A DNA stretch of 64,000 nucleotides from Saprospiraceae bacterium (GTDB taxonomy: Bacteria; Bacteroidota; Bacteroidia; Chitinophagales; Saprospiraceae), in NCBI GenBank assembly GCA_041392805.1, contig JAWKLJ010000001.1, positions 1,364,001-1,428,000 of the forward strand, given 5' to 3'. Under the pieces are notes generated by a model that saw only the letters and a program-made list of their open reading frames with translations, was not told the DNA's origin and searched no databases. Positions 42,844 through 51,595 of the stretch are shown here, piece by piece; the first letter of the stretch is position 1; the number at the start of each line of letters is the position of its first letter. The position numbers and the translations under genes are program-made.

Positions 42844-43008
42844 ATGCCTATTGAAATTCGAGAATTGGTCATAAAAGCCACTGTCAGTGATAGTACTTCG
42901 AACAACACAGGAAATGCTAATGGTAGTCAAATGGATGCCAAAGAAGCAGACGTAAATCTTATCGTAGAAAAAGTACTAGAGATTATCAAACAAAAAGCAG
43001 AACGTTAG
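42844..43008 (+). CDS. Small eCIS protein, DUF5908
   Basis: A 54-codon ORF starts ATG at 42844, 5 bp after the Afp5-like gene, and stops 2 bp before the LysM gene. It opens MPIEIRELVIKATV and ends LIVEKVLEIIKQKAER, the pattern of the DUF5908 family found at this point of many Bacteroidota eCIS loci. The N-terminus is a beta strand and the C-terminus an amphipathic helix. It is often missed by gene callers because of its length. Its role is unknown; position suggests a tube/baseplate-hub assembly factor. Confidence 0.85.
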   Translation: MPIEIRELVIKATVSDSTSNNTGNANGSQMDAKEADVNLIVEKVLEIIKQKAER

Positions 43009-43010
43009 TT

Positions 43011-43721
43011 ATGGCTACCGGTGCATTAGAAAAAGTCAGAATCTTTGCCTATTTGGATAAAACGATGCGGAATAAAAGTCTGAAAGGACCCAACCCATTC
43101 ATCTTGCCTGTAAATCCAGAGACCTATTCCAAAAACTTTAAAGTAGAATTGGATAGTAGGAGAGGGCATGGCAACCAAGGGACAGATTCTCGCTTTACTT
43201 CGACTGCACCGGAAGAACTTCAATTGGAATTCTTATTTGATGGTACCGAAACCATAGAGGGATATCATTACAATGATGCTAAAGACAAATCAGTTAAGCG
43301 CCAATTAGAGCAGTTTTTAAATACGGTGTATAAGATGGAAGGGGATATTCATCGTCCCAATTTCCTAGAGGTACACTGGGGAAAATATTTGAAATTTCCT
43401 TGTGTTCTCACCAATTTAGATATAACCTACCAACTTTTCGAAACGAGTGGAGACCCCCTTCGGATAAAAATAAGGGCTACTTTTTTGAATTATATCGCCC
43501 AGGAGGAAAGGGCGGCTCGACAGCGACAAAATTCTCCTGATTTGACGCACACCCGTTTGGCAAAAGCGGGGGATAGGCTCGATTTGATGACTCATAGTAT
43601 TTACAATGATACTAAATATATTCTGCAGGTAGCAAGGGCAAATAACCTGATCTCTGTTAGAAATTTAAAACCTGGTCAGGAACTTCGTTTCCCGCCAATT
43701 GATAAATCAGAAGAAGCATGA
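43011..43721 (+). CDS. eCIS tube/baseplate protein with C-terminal LysM (Pvc7/Afp7-like)
   Basis: The 236-residue protein has the CIS tube-protein N-terminal domain (EKVRIFAYLDKTMRNKSLKGPNPFILPVNPETYSKNFKVELDSRRGHGNQG ... LEFLFDGTETI) and a C-terminal LysM-like segment (about 180-232; RLAKAGDRLDLMTHSIYNDTKYILQVARANNLISVRNLKPGQELRFP). It is the equivalent of T4 gp53-type and Pvc7 proteins that bridge tube and hub. The stop overlaps the spike gene start (ATGA). Confidence 0.93.
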   Translation: MATGALEKVRIFAYLDKTMRNKSLKGPNPFILPVNPETYSKNFKVELDSRRGHGNQGTDSRFTSTAPEELQLEFLFDGTETIEGYHYNDAKDKSVKRQLEQFLNTVYKMEGDIHRPNFLEVHWGKYLKFPCVLTNLDITYQLFETSGDPLRIKIRATFLNYIAQEERAARQRQNSPDLTHTRLAKAGDRLDLMTHSIYNDTKYILQVARANNLISVRNLKPGQELRFPPIDKSEEA

Positions 43722-45490
43722 ATAGAGAAACCTTAATACCTAACCCGTCTACTCATGATGTTGTTACCTATGATTTGGTCATTGATGGCCAGGCTGCTGA
43801 TGCTAGTTATCAAGTACTTTCGATTTCTGTAAATAAGGAAGTCAATCGAATTCCAACTGCTATCATAAGGTTAAGGGATGGAGAAGCCCCAGAAGGAAAC
43901 TTTGCTATCAGCAACACGAATGATTTTATTCCGGGCAAAAATATTCAAATCAAGATTGGTCGCGATGGGCAAAATACCATGTTGTTTAAAGGAATTATTA
44001 TTAAGCATAGCCTTAAAATAAGGGAAAACGGTCAGGCTGATTTGATTATTGAGTGTAAAGATGAAAGTGTGAAGATGACTATTGGGAGGCATAATCATTA
44101 TTATGAAGAAAGTACAGATAGTCAGGTTATCGAAGAGATAATTGGCCGTCACAGAGGGGTAACACCTGATGTGCAAGCTACCAGTTTGCAGCACCTGGAA
44201 TTGGTTCAACACCATTGTACAGATTGGGATTTCATCTTGTCAAGAGCAGAGGTCAATAATAGATTGGTCATTGTAGATGATGGAAAAATTCAAGTCAAGG
44301 TACCCCAAACCAATGGATCAGCAGCCCTTAGTGTTGCATTTGGTACCACGATTCTGGAATTTGAAGCCGAAATGGATGCTCGGACCCAGTGGAAAGCTGT
44401 TGAAGCAAAAGCTTGGGATTATACTAACCAATCGCTTTTTGAACATTCAAGTGATACGGCTCCAGTTAGTGAGAATGGCAATATAGATGGTGCGACTTTA
44501 GCCGAAACCATCAACTTGGATAAATTACAGCTTAGACATAGTGGACAACTACTGGAAGCAGAATTACAGCAATGGACAGAATCTGCTATGTTGAAAAGCC
44601 GCCTAGCAAAAATTCGTGGGCGTGCCAAATTTTTAGGATTCGCTGCTATCAAACCGGGGCAGTTGGTCGAATTGCAGGGAGTCGGGGAACGCTTTAATGG
44701 CAAAGCATTTGTCAGTGCCGTTCGACATGATGTGGCCAATGGCGCCTGGGATACTCATGTCCAATTTGGTTTAAATCCTTGCTGGTTTCGTCAATCAGAA
44801 GACATTATTGATACTCCTGCGGCTGGTTTGCTACCAGCTATTAACGGATTACAGATCGGAAAAGTTGTCCAGCTACAGGAAGACCCCGATGGGGAGCATC
44901 GGATCCTGGTGCGTTTACCCATCATTGATAATGCAGCTCGTGGTATTTGGTCTAGGGTAGCTTGCTTGGACGCCGGTGATGACCGAGGTACCTTTTTTCG
45001 GCCGGAGATTGATGATGAAGTCATCGTCGGTTTCATAAATGATGATCCACGAGAAGCCGTCATACTGGGCATGCTTCACAGTAGCGCCAAACCTGCACCG
45101 CTAGTCGCCCAAGATACCAATCATGAAAAGGTGTATAAAACGCGGAGCAAAATGCGGATTCACTTTAATGATGAAACCAAAACCATCACCATTGATACGC
45201 CTGCTAGTAATAGTATCACCTTGGATGAACAAAGCACTTCAATCGTAATTAAGGACCAAAATGACAACACGATTACTATGGAACCGAGTGGTATTACCGT
45301 AGATAGTCCAGCCAATGTCACGATCAATGCCGGAGCCAATATTGACATTCAGGCGACGGCGGCACTGACTATTGGAGCCGCTCAAATTACTATTAGCGCA
45401 CAAGGCCCATTGGGGCTAGAAGGTGCTACGGCCAGTTTATCAGGTCAAGGTATAACCGAGGTTACGGGATCATTAGTCACTATTAATTGA
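43718..45490 (+). CDS. eCIS central spike protein (VgrG/Pvc8-like)
   Basis: The 590-residue protein has gp27-like hub domains (1-370; YDLVIDGQAADASYQVLSISVNKEVNRIPTAIIRLRDGE, LVQHHCTDWDFILSRAEVNNRLVIVDDGKI). A gp5-type OB fold follows (about 375-455; LQIGKVVQLQEDPDGEHRILVRLPIIDNAARGIWSRVACLDAGDDRGTFFRPEIDDEVIVGFINDDPREAVILGMLHSS). A C-terminal beta-helix made of short alternating repeats (ITIDTPASNSITLDEQSTS ... ITISAQGPLGLEGA) completes it. As a trimer it would form the spike below the tube. No extra effector domain is fused to it. Confidence 0.95.
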   Translation: MNRETLIPNPSTHDVVTYDLVIDGQAADASYQVLSISVNKEVNRIPTAIIRLRDGEAPEGNFAISNTNDFIPGKNIQIKIGRDGQNTMLFKGIIIKHSLKIRENGQADLIIECKDESVKMTIGRHNHYYEESTDSQVIEEIIGRHRGVTPDVQATSLQHLELVQHHCTDWDFILSRAEVNNRLVIVDDGKIQVKVPQTNGSAALSVAFGTTILEFEAEMDARTQWKAVEAKAWDYTNQSLFEHSSDTAPVSENGNIDGATLAETINLDKLQLRHSGQLLEAELQQWTESAMLKSRLAKIRGRAKFLGFAAIKPGQLVELQGVGERFNGKAFVSAVRHDVANGAWDTHVQFGLNPCWFRQSEDIIDTPAAGLLPAINGLQIGKVVQLQEDPDGEHRILVRLPIIDNAARGIWSRVACLDAGDDRGTFFRPEIDDEVIVGFINDDPREAVILGMLHSSAKPAPLVAQDTNHEKVYKTRSKMRIHFNDETKTITIDTPASNSITLDEQSTSIVIKDQNDNTITMEPSGITVDSPANVTINAGANIDIQATAALTIGAAQITISAQGPLGLEGATASLSGQGITEVTGSLVTIN

Positions 45491-45506
45491 TAATAAATAA
45501 AACGTT

Positions 45507-45797
45507 ATGCCTCCAGCTGCTCGAATTTCTGACCTTCATACTTGTCCAATGTTCAATGGTTTGGTTCCTCATGTAGGAGGTCCGGTAATTGGACCATCTG
45601 TCCCTACTGTGCTTATTGGCGGACTTCCGGCTGCTGTAATGGGAGATATGTGCGTATGTGTTGGGCCGCCGGATGTTATTGTTAAAGGATCTGGTACCGT
45701 TATGATAGGCGGTAAACCTGCTGCTCGAATAGGGGATTTGACAGCCCACGGTGGCGTGATTGTAGCAGGTGCTCCCAATGTGATGATCGGTGGTTAG
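45507..45797 (+). CDS. PAAR-repeat spike tip protein (Pvc10-like)
   Basis: The 96-residue protein is a minimal PAAR domain: MPPAARISDLHTCP, GGPVIGPSVPTVLIGGLPAAVMGDMCVC, GTVMIGGKPAARIGDLTAHGGVI, NVMIGG. The conserved His and Cys residues would bind the tip metal ion. It sharpens the VgrG-like spike encoded 16 bp upstream. Confidence 0.95.
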   Translation: MPPAARISDLHTCPMFNGLVPHVGGPVIGPSVPTVLIGGLPAAVMGDMCVCVGPPDVIVKGSGTVMIGGKPAARIGDLTAHGGVIVAGAPNVMIGG

Positions 45798-45817
45798 GTT
45801 TTAAAAAATCTAAGACT

Positions 45818-46234
45818 ATGGAACAATCATTTTTAGGAACGGGTTGGTCTTTCCCTCCAGCATTTGACAAGGAAGGAGGGACAATCGTTTTGGCTAGTGA
45901 TGTAGAGGATATTAAACAAAGTCTGCATATATTATTATCCACTAGCCTTGGAGAAAGAGTAATGCAACCAACCTATGGGTGTAATTTAAAAGATTACCAG
46001 TTCGAACCTGTCAATAACACCTTCCTAGGTTTTTTAGAAAACATGGTTGAGCGAGCTATTTTATTATATGAGCCTCGAATCATTGTGGAAAGAATAACTA
46101 TTTCAGAACCAGATAGTTTTGAACTGATTGAGGGGCTTATTAAGATTTCAGTCGAATACTTGATTTCAAACACCAATACCAGAAATAATTTTGTCTACGA
46201 TTTTTATTTGCGTGAGGCCGATGGAAATGTTTAA
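45818..46234 (+). CDS. eCIS baseplate wedge protein, gp25 family (Pvc9/Afp9-like)
   Basis: The 138-residue gp25-like protein shows LGTGWSFPPAFDKEGGTIVLASDVEDIKQSLHILLSTSLGERVMQPTYGCNLKDYQFEP, with the family's GERxMxPxYG motif, followed by a helical and strand region (PRIIVERITI ... ISVEYLISNTNTRNNFVYDFYL). It initiates sheath assembly on the baseplate. Spacing to neighbours is 20 bp on both sides. Confidence 0.95.
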   Translation: MEQSFLGTGWSFPPAFDKEGGTIVLASDVEDIKQSLHILLSTSLGERVMQPTYGCNLKDYQFEPVNNTFLGFLENMVERAILLYEPRIIVERITISEPDSFELIEGLIKISVEYLISNTNTRNNFVYDFYLREADGNV

Positions 46235-46254
46235 AACAGCCAATTTAAATTAGT

Positions 46255-49200
46255 ATGCCGGTACCTTCCAAAATATTACACCCTTTACTCAGTCGCCCTG
46301 GTGCCAGTCAGCGAAAAAGGACAGCAAATGCCTTTGCCCTTCAATCGGATTACGCTCCAATTGATGGAAGAACCCTTGCTGATATGCTAGATTTTATCCA
46401 TCGCTATGCCCACCAGGTCGTTTTTCAAGAATATAAAAAAGAAGAGCAAGGGAATGGTTATATAGAATTGAGTGATTGGCTGCGCTTTTTTGAAAGAAGC
46501 CTCCCTTTTCAATTGGTTCGTTTCAATAAAATGAATCTTAAAAACTTAGAGGCTGACTTTCTGAGGCTTTCAAATATCTTGAATGAAGAACCCAATGAAG
46601 AAAATCTTGGGTTGCTCCTTCACTTTTTGTATAATGAATTATTAATTCCCATTCAGCAGTTACACACCATTACGGCTCAATACCCTTTTGCCTTTAATAC
46701 TTTTTTGGAAGCTACCATACGGGGGCTCATTGCCTCTTCTTTGAAGCAATATATTATGCTGGCCAACAGCTCGAAAAAATATTTTTGCATAGAAAAACCA
46801 GATTTCTTTGCTTTTACAAATACCCCATGGGATTTACAAATTGACGATATCTATGCGACAGATGAGTGGCTGACCAGGCTTCCTGGTGGTCGGACGGCCG
46901 TCATTCAATGGTTAAATGAACAACTATCAGCCATTTTCTACCAAATATTAGGTGGGATTCGTCAAATAGTACTTGCCGTTCCTGATTATTTAGGTCAAAG
47001 CCTTGAAATTCTCGGCGGACGACATGAGCCACATGTAGGACTATTATTTGCCTTCCTTAGCTTATTTAAGTATTTTCAGAATGACCTCAATCAATTGACG
47101 CAGGAGCATCTTGATTTCTTCTATAAACATGTCCTCCAAATTCGACCTAAAGGCCTGGTACCGGATAAAGCCCATCTCGTTTTTGAGATTGGCCAGCACC
47201 GCAATAGTTACCCCATTCCCAAAGGAACCTTTTTCAAGGATGGCAAAGATGCCAGAAATGCTGACATCCTCTTTGGTTTGGATGAAGAGATTGTCATCGA
47301 TAAAGCAAAAATCAAGGACCTCAAAACCCTCTACCTCAATCAGGTTAAAGGTAAGATAGCTGGTAGTGCCAGCGAACAATTTGTCGAAGGACTTTACATA
47401 GCCCCTAAGGCCAACACCGCCGATGGACAAGAAATTGCCTTTGAGGAAACCCAATCCAAAAATTGGGCAACGCTTGGTGCTAAGCCTAGTAAATACATTG
47501 CTCCTGGGCAGCGTCTACCCCAAGACCATCCTTATGGACGGATAGGTTTTGTGCTGGCTTCGCCAGTGTTGTGGTTGAATGAGGGGAAAAGAAAAATTAG
47601 GATAACAATACAGTGTGAGGATGGAGGGAATAAGGATTTCTTATCCAATTGTTTTCAATCCCTACCATATAAAATAACCGCAGACACTTTAGAAAGGATT
47701 AGAAACCTTTTTTCTCCAAACGTAAGAACGTTTCTTGAACAAAAATTAGAAGGATCGACTGAAATCATCATACAGAGAAGAGCTATAGAAGCTTTTTGGC
47801 TAGAAGGTGGCGAATGGACAACGGCGGAGAAACAATTATTTGCATGTTTAACTGAAGTAGAGGAGAATAATGAAACGAAATATGTTTTGATAGAACCTCC
47901 TTTTGAAAGCTTAATTGATTTTTTGAAAGGAAAAATAGATGAAAGCCCAGATGGCGTCTACTACATTACTGGTGGCATTGATCGTTTTTTAATGAACGAG
48001 GCTGCTGTTAAAGCTTGTGCCTTGGATAAAATAAAGCAACAACTGGAAAGTGGTTTTGAGAGATCGTATTATAAAATCAGCGAGACTTCAATCAAGATGC
48101 TTCAAAATGTATTCTCAAATGAAGCGAAAATATTTTTGCAGGAAAGGTTAGATGAAAATACACCTTATACAATTGATGAAATTGGTGTTTTTTTAGATTC
48201 CACTCTCCCCAATGATAAACAATTCACACCGAAGGAGAAACGCGTACTAAGATGTATCACGGAAATACACGAAGGTGAATTTGCTCTTAATGAATTACCT
48301 TTTGCAAGCATCATTAGCTATTTCAATACTTTATTGATACAGCAAACGCCCTATTGTATTGGCTTTGATATAGATACTTTCCTTTCTGTAACAGACCCTG
48401 TAAGCTGCGAACCATTGATAAATTCTTGCTTGAAAGAAGATATTAAACAATTGCTGGATACTGAATCATCAATGAATCAATGGTTCCATATACAATTGAG
48501 CGGAGAAGAAAACTGGATTACACCTGAAGATGTAACCATAAATTTTTTTCCGGAATCTTTGCTGTTTAAAATAGAGGCTCATTTAAAGGATGGAGACCCT
48601 GCGATAGTATTTTATGATAATAAAAAATTAGGAGAAAATCTCCTTTTAGAATGCCCTTTGCCTGTAGCAAAAATTGAACTAAATAACGAGATAAAGGTAA
48701 TATGTGAAAAAGAAGATACCGCAGGTGATAAATGTTGTCTTGTCAAAGACACAAAAAGCACAGAAATGGCTGTTTCTCTCTATCATTTTTTTAGACACTT
48801 TAAAATCATACCTGATGCTACCAAAATTGAAGTGGAAGTTTGTGGTCTTAAAAACATAGTGGTACAGAATGATGAAAGCCTACAAGATGTAAATGGTCCA
48901 ATTTTGCCTTTTGGTGCCAGGCCAAAGGTGGACTCCGATTTTTATATAGGAAACAAAGAGGTGTTCTGTAAAAACTGGGAAACCTTTCGCGTAAAAGTAG
49001 AGTGGAAAAATAAACCCCCTATTTTACCGGATGGGACGCTAGGCTTGGAAGCGCATTATGCAGACTATGATTTTGAACTCTACGAAAATGGAGCTAACAA
49101 AATATTAGAAAATAGTTTCGAACTTGAGTCCTCACTACTGGAGGGAGGAACATGGAAGACTAATGGAAAAAAGGAGGTTTTTTTAGCAAAGGATAATGTA

Positions 49201-51573
49201 GATTTTTGCGATGATACTGACCCTGTTCCCGACTCTATTAATATGTATGCTTTTGAAAGGGAGCAATTTGAAAATAGCAGATACACCTTTAAAAAATTGA
49301 ATGATGGCCCTCTTACACCACTTAGTGTAAATACCCGCGATGCTTTTATTAGATTCCGATTAAAAGGGGTTAGTTTTCAACACGATCGTTATGCCTCGGT
49401 GCTGGCGCGTTTCATGTTTCAACTGACAGGAAAAATAGATTTAATCTCCATCGATTCTCTTAATCAGGGTTTGGGTGATAATATTCTTATTTTGGATAAT
49501 ATAACCTCCAAAATAGATATAGTAAAAGAAAAAATAAATGCACTAAACGAGTGTATTGAGAATAATGCCATTTCCAAATTGGAGAACCCAAATGAACTTC
49601 CCGGTTCTTTGTTGAATTTGAAAACAATATTACAAACGATTAAAACGGACTTGGAAGGCCCTTGGGATCCTGGAAACTATGATCAAGTCATTAGTAATCT
49701 TGGGGAAGTTCTTACCAAAATACAGTCTCTAATCTCTCAATTAGATACTTTAGAAACACACATAGCTCCCTTAGAAACAATCGTTGGATCACTTCAAGAC
49801 GATTTAGAAGAATCTATAGGTATACCTGAAGACTCAGAATCCTTTAATGATTTTAATGATTCTGTAATGGAAATATGTAATCGAATAGTTGAACTTCAGG
49901 ATGCATTAAATTTTCTAAAAAGCATAAAATTAGAGGTGGAAAATGAAGGAGAAAATAACCAAAGAGAATGTACTTTGGCTGAGTTAATGGAACTATTATG
50001 TAAAGAAGATGATCCAGACACGGAAGATGAAGATGAGAGAGAAATTAAAGAATTAGTAAAACAAGTAAAGCAAAATCTTGAAACTATAAAAGGAAACCTA
50101 CAAGTCGGGCAACTAGGTCTACCAAAAGAACCTTATACGCCAACTTTAAAGTCAATCTCAATAGATTATAAGGCGAAAGCAGTCATGATTGATAATCAAC
50201 ATGACATCACCCTCATCCACCTCTACCCCTACCAAAACACCTCCCGCACTGAAAACATTGAACTCGGCCCGACTCTCCTCCCCACCTTCACCGATGAGGG
50301 CACCCTCTTCATCGGACTAGAAAACCTTCGACCAGGCGCGACCCTACAACTTCTATTTCAACTGGCAGAAGCTACGGCCGATTCCGAAAGTTTCAGGGCA
50401 GAAGTAGAGTGGGCTTATTTGGCAGGGAATCGTTGGCTGCCCCTTCGCAAAGGCTTTGAAATTCTTTCAGATGCAACGGAAGGACTGACGACCTCGGGGG
50501 TTGTTCGTATTTCCTTACCCAGAGCTATTTCCAATCAGGGCAATACCATCATGCCTACTTTTGAGGACAAACCTTTGTTTTGGCTAAAGGTCTCAGCAGC
50601 GGACCATGTGGAGTCCGTCTCGGAAACCATCGATGTGCATGCGCAAGCAGCTTTAGCCAACTATGCTCCCATGTCAAATAACGATCCCAATAGGGTAGGC
50701 AAAGTAGTTGAACCTGGCAAAATTGCCAAACCTGCCCAGCCGGATTTCAATATAAAAAAGGTGAATCAGCCTTATGAATCCTTTGGCGGCCGCCTGCAGG
50801 AGGTGGAAGGGCATCTTTATACCCGCATCAGCGAGCAGCTTCGCCACAAAGGACGCAGCGTCGAACTATTTGATTTTGAACATTTGGTGCTCGAAGCTTT
50901 CCCCGAAATTTTCAAATGCAAATGTATTAGCCATACCCTAGGGCTTTCTGCTAATGATTTTCGACGAGATTTGGAAGTTGCTCCTGGTTTTATTGTTCTT
51001 GCAGTGGTTCCTGATTTGACGAAACTCAAGTCGGGCGATTTTATGGAACCTAAGGTGTCGCTTAGTCTTTTGTCTAAAATCAAAACCTTTATCCAAACCC
51101 GGGTTTCGGCTTTTGCTAGGATAAGGGTGATGAACCCTCGTTTCGAAAAGATCAAAGTCGATGTAAAAGTAAGGTTGAAAAAAGGCAGAGACATTCCTTT
51201 TTATACCCAACAACTCAAAACAGATCTGCAACAATTCCTTGCGCCTTGGCATTTGGGGGACGCCAGTAAAATCACCTTTGGCCAACATATCATGTATTCT
51301 GATGTACTGCATTTTATTGAGAAATTACCCTACATAGATTTTATTAGCGATTTGAAATTATATGGGGAAGAGGATGTCAACAACCAGGTACAAATTGTTG
51401 TGCCACGAACAGCTCGTTCGGTCTTAACGGGAGGAGAAATATGTATAGAGGTCGATACCGAAGATTGTAACGATAGAAGCGATTCATTTTTTATAGACAA
51501 AGAAATATGCTTGGAAGCGCTAGATGAATTTGTACAGACTCCTGTGGCTTTTACGTCCAGATTTAAAAAATAA
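46255..51573 (+). CDS. Giant eCIS baseplate wedge protein (Pvc11/Afp11-like) with duplicated insertion
   Basis: At 1772 residues it is much larger than the family's usual roughly 1000. The conserved core is split. N-terminal 1-470 includes RTLADMLDFIHRYAHQVVFQEYKK and GLVPDKAHLVFEIGQHRNSYPIPKGTFFKDGKDARN. C-terminal 1310-1772 includes LIHLYPYQNTSRTENIELGPTLLPTFTDEGTLFIGLENLRPGATLQLLFQLAEA and the baseplate-J-like FEHLVLEAFPEIFKCKCISH. Residues about 475-715 hold two tandem related helical units (ERIRNLFSPNVRTFLEQKL; IKMLQNVFSNEAKIFLQERL). About 1075-1290 is coiled coil. The middle is AT-rich compared with both ends, suggesting later insertion. Confidence 0.88.
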   Translation: MPVPSKILHPLLSRPGASQRKRTANAFALQSDYAPIDGRTLADMLDFIHRYAHQVVFQEYKKEEQGNGYIELSDWLRFFERSLPFQLVRFNKMNLKNLEADFLRLSNILNEEPNEENLGLLLHFLYNELLIPIQQLHTITAQYPFAFNTFLEATIRGLIASSLKQYIMLANSSKKYFCIEKPDFFAFTNTPWDLQIDDIYATDEWLTRLPGGRTAVIQWLNEQLSAIFYQILGGIRQIVLAVPDYLGQSLEILGGRHEPHVGLLFAFLSLFKYFQNDLNQLTQEHLDFFYKHVLQIRPKGLVPDKAHLVFEIGQHRNSYPIPKGTFFKDGKDARNADILFGLDEEIVIDKAKIKDLKTLYLNQVKGKIAGSASEQFVEGLYIAPKANTADGQEIAFEETQSKNWATLGAKPSKYIAPGQRLPQDHPYGRIGFVLASPVLWLNEGKRKIRITIQCEDGGNKDFLSNCFQSLPYKITADTLERIRNLFSPNVRTFLEQKLEGSTEIIIQRRAIEAFWLEGGEWTTAEKQLFACLTEVEENNETKYVLIEPPFESLIDFLKGKIDESPDGVYYITGGIDRFLMNEAAVKACALDKIKQQLESGFERSYYKISETSIKMLQNVFSNEAKIFLQERLDENTPYTIDEIGVFLDSTLPNDKQFTPKEKRVLRCITEIHEGEFALNELPFASIISYFNTLLIQQTPYCIGFDIDTFLSVTDPVSCEPLINSCLKEDIKQLLDTESSMNQWFHIQLSGEENWITPEDVTINFFPESLLFKIEAHLKDGDPAIVFYDNKKLGENLLLECPLPVAKIELNNEIKVICEKEDTAGDKCCLVKDTKSTEMAVSLYHFFRHFKIIPDATKIEVEVCGLKNIVVQNDESLQDVNGPILPFGARPKVDSDFYIGNKEVFCKNWETFRVKVEWKNKPPILPDGTLGLEAHYADYDFELYENGANKILENSFELESSLLEGGTWKTNGKKEVFLAKDNVDFCDDTDPVPDSINMYAFEREQFENSRYTFKKLNDGPLTPLSVNTRDAFIRFRLKGVSFQHDRYASVLARFMFQLTGKIDLISIDSLNQGLGDNILILDNITSKIDIVKEKINALNECIENNAISKLENPNELPGSLLNLKTILQTIKTDLEGPWDPGNYDQVISNLGEVLTKIQSLISQLDTLETHIAPLETIVGSLQDDLEESIGIPEDSESFNDFNDSVMEICNRIVELQDALNFLKSIKLEVENEGENNQRECTLAELMELLCKEDDPDTEDEDEREIKELVKQVKQNLETIKGNLQVGQLGLPKEPYTPTLKSISIDYKAKAVMIDNQHDITLIHLYPYQNTSRTENIELGPTLLPTFTDEGTLFIGLENLRPGATLQLLFQLAEATADSESFRAEVEWAYLAGNRWLPLRKGFEILSDATEGLTTSGVVRISLPRAISNQGNTIMPTFEDKPLFWLKVSAADHVESVSETIDVHAQAALANYAPMSNNDPNRVGKVVEPGKIAKPAQPDFNIKKVNQPYESFGGRLQEVEGHLYTRISEQLRHKGRSVELFDFEHLVLEAFPEIFKCKCISHTLGLSANDFRRDLEVAPGFIVLAVVPDLTKLKSGDFMEPKVSLSLLSKIKTFIQTRVSAFARIRVMNPRFEKIKVDVKVRLKKGRDIPFYTQQLKTDLQQFLAPWHLGDASKITFGQHIMYSDVLHFIEKLPYIDFISDLKLYGEEDVNNQVQIVVPRTARSVLTGGEICIEVDTEDCNDRSDSFFIDKEICLEALDEFVQTPVAFTSRFKK

Positions 51574-51595
51574 AATAAAACCCTTATACCATCAT

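Noticed and set aside
45569..45778. Minus-strand ORF antisense to PAAR gene
   Set aside because: Gly/Pro-rich shadow of the PAAR coding sequence.
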